Source: DATKJY01 sp964540105
GTDB lineage: Bacteria; Zixibacteria; MSB-5A5; GN15; FEB-12
DNA: 64,000 nucleotides
Assembly (NCBI GenBank): GCA_964540105.1
Contig: CAZILL010000002.1
Coordinates: 434,001 to 498,000, forward strand
Direction: 5' to 3'
How positions within the stretch are numbered: the stretch's first letter is position 1; each line of letters starts with the position of its first letter. Shown here in pieces: positions 60,147 through 64,000 of this stretch. The notes under the pieces are model-generated. The model was given only the letters and a program-made list of their open reading frames with translations. It was not told the DNA's origin and did no database searches. The translations under genes and the position numbers were made by a program.

Positions 60147-60764
60147 ATGTTCCACGAAATCCATTGCTACCTCCTGGCGGCGACACCTGAACGCCCACCG
60201 GTTATGAAAGAGATGGAGCGCTACGCCACGCGCCACAGCTTTCCGATCATTGGCCCGCTTGTTGGGCGATTCCTCTACCAAATGGCGCTCACGGCCAAGG
60301 CTGAGCGCGTACTGGAACTTGGTTCCGGCTTTGGCTATTCCGCATATTGGTTCTCACTGGCGATGGGGAAGCGCGGACATATCACGCTCACCGAGGGAGA
60401 CTCGCAGAATCTGCGACGTGCACACGAGTACTTCCGGCGCGCTCGCCTCAAGAGCACGTTTGATTTTCTGGTCGGCGACGCTTTGACTGTGGCACGGCCG
60501 CTGCGCGCGCCGATCGACATTATTCTGAACGACATCAATAAGGATGAGTATCCCGACACGATTGAGTTTGCTGCGCGCCGTCTCCGCAAGGGAGGATTGT
60601 TCATTACGGACAATGTTATTTGGAGTGGAAGAGTCCTGAATCCGAAAAGAGACGCGACAACTAAGGCCATTGTAACCTTCACTCGACGCTTGTACCATGA
60701 CCGCAGGTTCTTCACGACGATATTGCCCCTGCGCGACGGTTTGAGCGTTTCGGTTCGATTGTAG
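60147..60764 (+). CDS. SAM-dependent O-methyltransferase (family 3)
   Basis: 205-residue class I methyltransferase. SAM binding is at LELGSGFGYSAYWFS near residue 60, then LTEGDSQN, and the metal/catecholate region DIILNDINKDEYP with LFITDNVIWSGRV. The last motif is typical of the COMT/TrmR-like family 3. Substrate could be a catechol or a tRNA base. GAAAGGA lies before ATG 60147, 10 bases after the Rieske stop, so they are likely co-transcribed. Confidence 0.88.
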   Translation: MFHEIHCYLLAATPERPPVMKEMERYATRHSFPIIGPLVGRFLYQMALTAKAERVLELGSGFGYSAYWFSLAMGKRGHITLTEGDSQNLRRAHEYFRRARLKSTFDFLVGDALTVARPLRAPIDIILNDINKDEYPDTIEFAARRLRKGGLFITDNVIWSGRVLNPKRDATTKAIVTFTRRLYHDRRFFTTILPLRDGLSVSVRL

Positions 60765-61151
60765 TTTGCGGTCGAGCAGTTTCAAAAGAGAACCTTGCAG
60801 CTCCGGAACCTTTATCGTTGTTTTCCGTTTAACAGGTTGAAGACTCGTTAAGCAATCGTGACCTTCACCGATAATACTTTCAGGGGCATTTTAGGCAACG
60901 ATTGTCTTGGTAAAGCGAGTTTCGAGCGATCTCACAGAACTATTGGGCAAATAGAAAAATTTTCGTTGACAAATCGGGCGGTGAGTGGTTTCTATACAAA
61001 CTCACGATTCGGTTCCCTGGTGGAGACCACTGTCGCCGATTCTTGGATGTGGTAATTCGGTTTCGAAAGTAACCACAGTTCACCTAAATGGTAGTAACGG
61101 TCGCGGCAATTGCCGCACGGTGAGGCAACTCACCATTCCTTAGGAGGAAAA
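60765..61151 (+). promoter_or_regulatory. Intergenic leader with palindromes upstream of the Spx/ArsC-like gene
   Basis: No convincing gene in these 387 bases. Near the downstream end are a perfect 14-base palindrome GCGGCAATTGCCGC (61103-61116) and a hairpin GGTGAG-GCAA-CTCACC (61119-61134), just before the AGGAGG ribosome site at 61142. A TTGACA at about 60966 might be a -35 box. The structures could block or expose the ribosome site. Confidence 0.45.
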
Positions 61152-61583
61152 ATGACTCCCAAACGCGCCTCGTTCATGACTTACGGAGAAGATCCCCAGT
61201 GCGCGGAAATCAAGAAGTTCATCACAGATGCCGGGGTGATTCTCGACATTCGTGATCTCGAAGTGAAGCCGCTGACCGAGTATGAACTCGACAAGTTGAT
61301 TGGCTTTCTCGAGATCACGCATTTTCTCAACCCGCTGTCCGGTTCTTATAAGAAACTCGACTACGATACCAAACATCCCGAACGCGATGAGATTATCAAG
61401 CTGATGGCGAAAGATCACACCCTGATCCGCCGGCCGATAATCAAGACTAATCGACTCCTGACTGTTGGCTGTGATCGCAAGAAAATCTGCGAGATGTTGC
61501 AGATTAGCCCCAATGGTAAACCTGACGACGAACGCGAAAATAACATCGGTCGCCAGGAAGCAGCCGGCACGCCCAACAAGTAG
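61152..61583 (+). CDS. Spx/ArsC-like thioredoxin-fold protein
   Basis: 143 residues with the ArsC/Spx fold. A single Cys17 lies in DPQCAEIKKFI, at the position of the active-site Cys, and the family signature LIRRPI (TLIRRPIIKTNRL) is present near residue 95. Length is longer than typical Spx. ArsC members reduce arsenate; Spx members bind RNA polymerase; others reduce small disulfides. With only one Cys and no arsenic genes nearby, reductase or regulator cannot be decided. A strong AGGAGG ribosome site marks ATG 61152. Confidence 0.78.
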   Translation: MTPKRASFMTYGEDPQCAEIKKFITDAGVILDIRDLEVKPLTEYELDKLIGFLEITHFLNPLSGSYKKLDYDTKHPERDEIIKLMAKDHTLIRRPIIKTNRLLTVGCDRKKICEMLQISPNGKPDDERENNIGRQEAAGTPNK

Positions 61584-61677
61584 TCTTCGCTTCAGTCGGG
61601 ATATTTGTTCCTTCACGCCTCTCAATTGGGCGTTGAGATTTCTTGTGTGTTAGGTATTTCCTGCGTATCATTTCCAT

Positions 61678-63351
61678 GTGGAAGTCAACCGCGAAATCCT
61701 CGAAACTGACATTCTCATTGTGGGAGCCGGACCGGCCGGCCTCGCCGTTGCGCTGAAGCTGGCTCAACTCTGCACCTCGGCGGGTATCGAAAAGCCCGAA
61801 ATCTTTCTGATGGATAAAGGGTCGTATGTCGGGGCGCACGCTCTCTCCGGAGCGGTCATGGATCCCCGAGGTATTGCCGAGTTGATTCCTGATTATGTCG
61901 CCCTGGGGGCTCCTCTGGAGTCACCGGTTACTACCGACGCCTTCCACTTTCTTACAGAGAAGAGTTCGTTCAAGGCGCCGATCAATCCACCGCCATTGAA
62001 CAATCACGGCAACTACGTTATCTCGCTCAACAAATTCACCGGCTGGCTCGCCAAGCACGTCGAAGCCGCCGGCATCGACATCTATTCGGGTCTAGCCGCC
62101 TATGATCTTCTGGTCGAGGATGGCCGCGTCGCTGGCGTCCAGACCGTCGATCTCGGACTCGACAAGGATGGCTCTCCCAAAGCCAACTTCGAACCCGGGT
62201 CGATCATCAGAGCAAAAGTCACGGTCCTATGCGAGGGAGTTCACGGCTCGCTGAGCCGCCATGCGTTCGAGAAGATCCCCAGCCTTCTCGCCCATGCCCG
62301 TCCGCAATCGTACCTGACCGGTGTCAAGGAGGTCTGGGAAGTTCCAGTCGGGAGGATCAAAGCCGGAGCAGTCATTCACACGATCGGCTGGCCGCAGCCG
62401 AACTCCGAGTATGGCGGCGGCTGGGTCTACGGCATGAGTGACACCCTGGTCTCGGTCGGTTACTGCGTCGGACTCGATTCACCCGATCCGACCAACGACC
62501 CCCACATGAAATTCCAGCGCTACAAGAATCACCCGCTCCTGCAGAACATTCTCAAGGGAGGAAGCATGCTCCACTACGGCGCCAAGACCATGCCAGTGGC
62601 GGGTTACCACGCTGTTCCCAAGCTCTATCACGACGGTCTTCTCCTCTGTGGTGATTCTGCAGGGATGCTCAATCCTCAGCGGCTCAAGGGAATTCATCTG
62701 GCGATCAAATCCGGCATTGTGGCGGCCGAAGCTCTTTTCCGAGCGGTCCAGTCGGACGACTATTCTGCGGCTACGCTGAGAACATACTCCGACCTATTTG
62801 ACCAGAGCTGGGCCAGGAAAGAGATCTACTCCACTCGCAATTTCCATTCCGGCTTCAAGGGGGGGCTTGTCGCCGGACTGTTCCACGGCGCGCTGCAGAT
62901 GGTTACTGGCGGGCGGGGTCTGTTTGCCCAGAGCGCGCACAATCGCGATCACACCTACATGCTCAAGGTTGCCGACTACCAGGCTCGTTTTGGGCAGGCT
63001 CCGAAGAAGATCGAAGTCAAGTTCGACAATACTTACACCTACGATAAGCTCACCGATGTCTATAAGTCAGGCACCAAACATGAGGAGCATCAGCCTCCGC
63101 ACCTGGTGATCGCCGACTACGACGTCTGCAACACGCGCTGCACGCAGGAATACGGGAATCCCTGCCAGCACTTTTGCCCGGCCAACGTATACAACATGGT
63201 TGAGGACGCCGAGCACCCGGGTCGCCGCAAACTTGAGCTCACTCCCTCCAACTGCGTTCACTGCAAGACCTGCGATATCGCCGATCCATATCAGGTTATT
63301 CGTTGGGTGACACCGCAGGGGGGAGAGGGGCCGAATTACACTAATCTGTAG
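61678..63351 (+). CDS. Electron transfer flavoprotein-quinone oxidoreductase
   Basis: 557 residues. FAD binding (ILIVGAGPAGLAVALKLAQ) at the N-terminus, an LCGDSAGMLNPQRLKGIHL second flavin contact near residue 325, and a C-terminal [4Fe-4S] ferredoxin-like domain (HFCPANVYNM, NCVHCKTCDIADP). The enzyme passes electrons from reduced ETF, hence from acyl-CoA dehydrogenases, to the quinone pool at the inner membrane. It complements the dehydrogenase at 2.6 kb; etfAB are not in the window. GTG 61678 start; no strong ribosome site. Confidence 0.95.
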   Translation: MEVNREILETDILIVGAGPAGLAVALKLAQLCTSAGIEKPEIFLMDKGSYVGAHALSGAVMDPRGIAELIPDYVALGAPLESPVTTDAFHFLTEKSSFKAPINPPPLNNHGNYVISLNKFTGWLAKHVEAAGIDIYSGLAAYDLLVEDGRVAGVQTVDLGLDKDGSPKANFEPGSIIRAKVTVLCEGVHGSLSRHAFEKIPSLLAHARPQSYLTGVKEVWEVPVGRIKAGAVIHTIGWPQPNSEYGGGWVYGMSDTLVSVGYCVGLDSPDPTNDPHMKFQRYKNHPLLQNILKGGSMLHYGAKTMPVAGYHAVPKLYHDGLLLCGDSAGMLNPQRLKGIHLAIKSGIVAAEALFRAVQSDDYSAATLRTYSDLFDQSWARKEIYSTRNFHSGFKGGLVAGLFHGALQMVTGGRGLFAQSAHNRDHTYMLKVADYQARFGQAPKKIEVKFDNTYTYDKLTDVYKSGTKHEEHQPPHLVIADYDVCNTRCTQEYGNPCQHFCPANVYNMVEDAEHPGRRKLELTPSNCVHCKTCDIADPYQVIRWVTPQGGEGPNYTNL

Positions 63352-63360
63352 AGTCTCTCC

Positions 63361-63397
63361 CACAAAAGAAGAGAGACCTCAACAGCGAGGCCTCTCA
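63361..63397 (-). terminator. Terminator of the prolyl isomerase gene (minus strand)
   Basis: A 10-bp stem GAGAGGCCTC / GAGGTCTCTC with a GCTGTT loop when read on the minus strand (one G-U pair), followed by TTCTTTTGTG. It lies between the convergent ETF-quinone oxidoreductase and isomerase genes and may act in both directions. Confidence 0.75.
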
Positions 63398-63431
63398 CGT
63401 CAGTTTCTGAAACAGAGTCTACGTCGATCAC

Positions 63432-64000
63432 TTACATGGCGTCGGAGTTCTTTCGGGCTCGGTCGATGTGATTCTCGATCCTCGAACTCTCAATCATCCC
63501 CTGAAACCAACGGCCATACATCTCTTGCTGCTTGAGGCCTCGAACTGCGGAGAAGATCGAGTCGCGCTTCTCGTTGAACAGGGTCAGATCGGGCGCTTGG
63601 CGTTCCAGGAGTTGAAACAGGACCGCTCCTCCGTCATACTCGACAGGTGGCGCTGCACGTCCCACATTGGCAAGTCCGAACGCGCCGCCGATAGCACGCG
63701 GATCCTGTCCGAGGACACCTAATTTATCGTCCCTTGAAAAGAGATCGCTCACCTCGTACTTGGCGCCGTGCAGCTCCGCTGCTTTTTTCAGGTCGGCGCC
63801 CCGAGTTACTTCACCGTAGATGGCGTTGGCGGTGTCGAGGCAGGTCTTCTGGATCTTGGCTCGAATGAGATCCATCGATATACGCCCTTTGACTTCATCG
63901 AATTCTCCTATGCCCTCCGCAATTCGCTCGGCGATCTCGACCACAAACGTTCCGCCCGGAGTCTCGATGACATCTGAGATTGTCCCAGCCGGATTCGCAA
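63432..64000 (-). CDS. Periplasmic peptidyl-prolyl isomerase (PpiD/SurA-like), C-terminal part
   Basis: The frame is open to the right edge of the window, so only the C-terminal 188 residues or so are seen. The upstream-most part reads NPAGTISDVIETPGGTFVVE, the end of a parvulin domain. A helical segment with EFDEVKGRISMDLIRAKIQ and a last domain (YGEVTRGADLKKAAELHG) follow, as at the C-termini of PpiD-type proteins. These are anchored chaperone-isomerases for outer-membrane and secreted proteins. The start, anchor and first domain lie outside. Confidence 0.82.
   Translation of the reverse strand, partial: ANPAGTISDVIETPGGTFVVEIAERIAEGIGEFDEVKGRISMDLIRAKIQKTCLDTANAIYGEVTRGADLKKAAELHGAKYEVSDLFSRDDKLGVLGQDPRAIGGAFGLANVGRAAPPVEYDGGAVLFQLLERQAPDLTLFNEKRDSIFSAVRGLKQQEMYGRWFQGMIESSRIENHIDRARKNSDAM

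Noticed and set aside
60858..61055. 65-residue frame upstream of the Spx/ArsC-like gene
   Set aside because: No ribosome site, no recognisable sequence pattern, and it lies in a probable promoter and leader region.

Overview
The window reads as one chromosomal segment of a free-living, Gram-negative, FCB-type bacterium with moderately high GC. Four features point to an FCB lineage: the lipid A genes, an LpxC-FabZ fusion, the large set of prepilin-like proteins, and a secreted protein with thrombospondin-3 repeats and a dockerin-like tail. The last type of tail makes a candidate phylum such as Zixibacteria my best guess. That placement is inference, because the window holds no rRNA and I see no tRNA or CRISPR array.

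1-12.6 kb (+): an acyl-CoA rearrangement and propionate module. It holds the end of a MeaB-type chaperone, a mutase large subunit with isobutyryl-CoA mutase residues, a separate B12-binding subunit, an acyl-CoA dehydrogenase, an MBL hydrolase, carboxyltransferase, biotin carboxylase, biotin carrier, a second mutase large subunit with methylmalonyl-CoA mutase residues, and methylmalonyl-CoA epimerase. Together these can carry propionyl-CoA to succinyl-CoA and interconvert butyryl- and isobutyryl-CoA. The run is interrupted by an Mrr-like nuclease and by a DUF559 nuclease bracketed by direct repeats.

12.6-15.3 kb (-): two small groups. One is a membrane peptide, a BlaI-like repressor and a membrane-anchored protein. 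The other is a UroD-like protein and a GAF-domain protein. 15.5-18.3 kb (+): a PilR-like sigma-54 activator followed by two pilin genes, each with a near-consensus -24/-12 promoter.

18.4-29.2 kb: a secreted GxDxY-repeat protein, a HEAT-repeat protein, a YprB-like nuclease, a ChaN-like protein, an HDOD protein with a histidine-kinase-like dimerisation tail, a DUF4097-type surface protein, a CPBP protease, a sigma-region-4-only regulator and a ribbon-helix-helix-like protein.

29.3-39.6 kb (+): a tightly packed operon for lipid A and Kdo: lpxC-fabZ, lpxA, a membrane protein, a GnnA-like oxidoreductase, lpxB, waaA, lpxK, then nadB and guaA. Most junctions overlap by a few bases. 39.8-47.6 kb: a secreted protein with an exact 333-bp internal duplication, REP-like repeats, a polyprenyl synthase, a VWA membrane protein, a lone histidine-kinase dimerisation domain and a saccharopine-dehydrogenase-like enzyme.

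47.6-51.6 kb (-): four consecutive large prepilin-like genes with a shared GspG-like core and beta-sandwich extensions. This is the best candidate here for an undescribed system. 51.7-53.6 kb: an Fe-S module (IscA-type carrier, half-length DUF2480 protein, ferredoxin) divergent from an IscR-like regulator, with an IscR-type operator between them. 53.7-64 kb: pdxS, a 48-residue membrane peptide, pdxT, lipA, ispH, ccmF, a Rieske protein, an O-methyltransferase, an Spx/ArsC-like protein, ETF-quinone oxidoreductase, and the end of a periplasmic prolyl isomerase on the minus strand.
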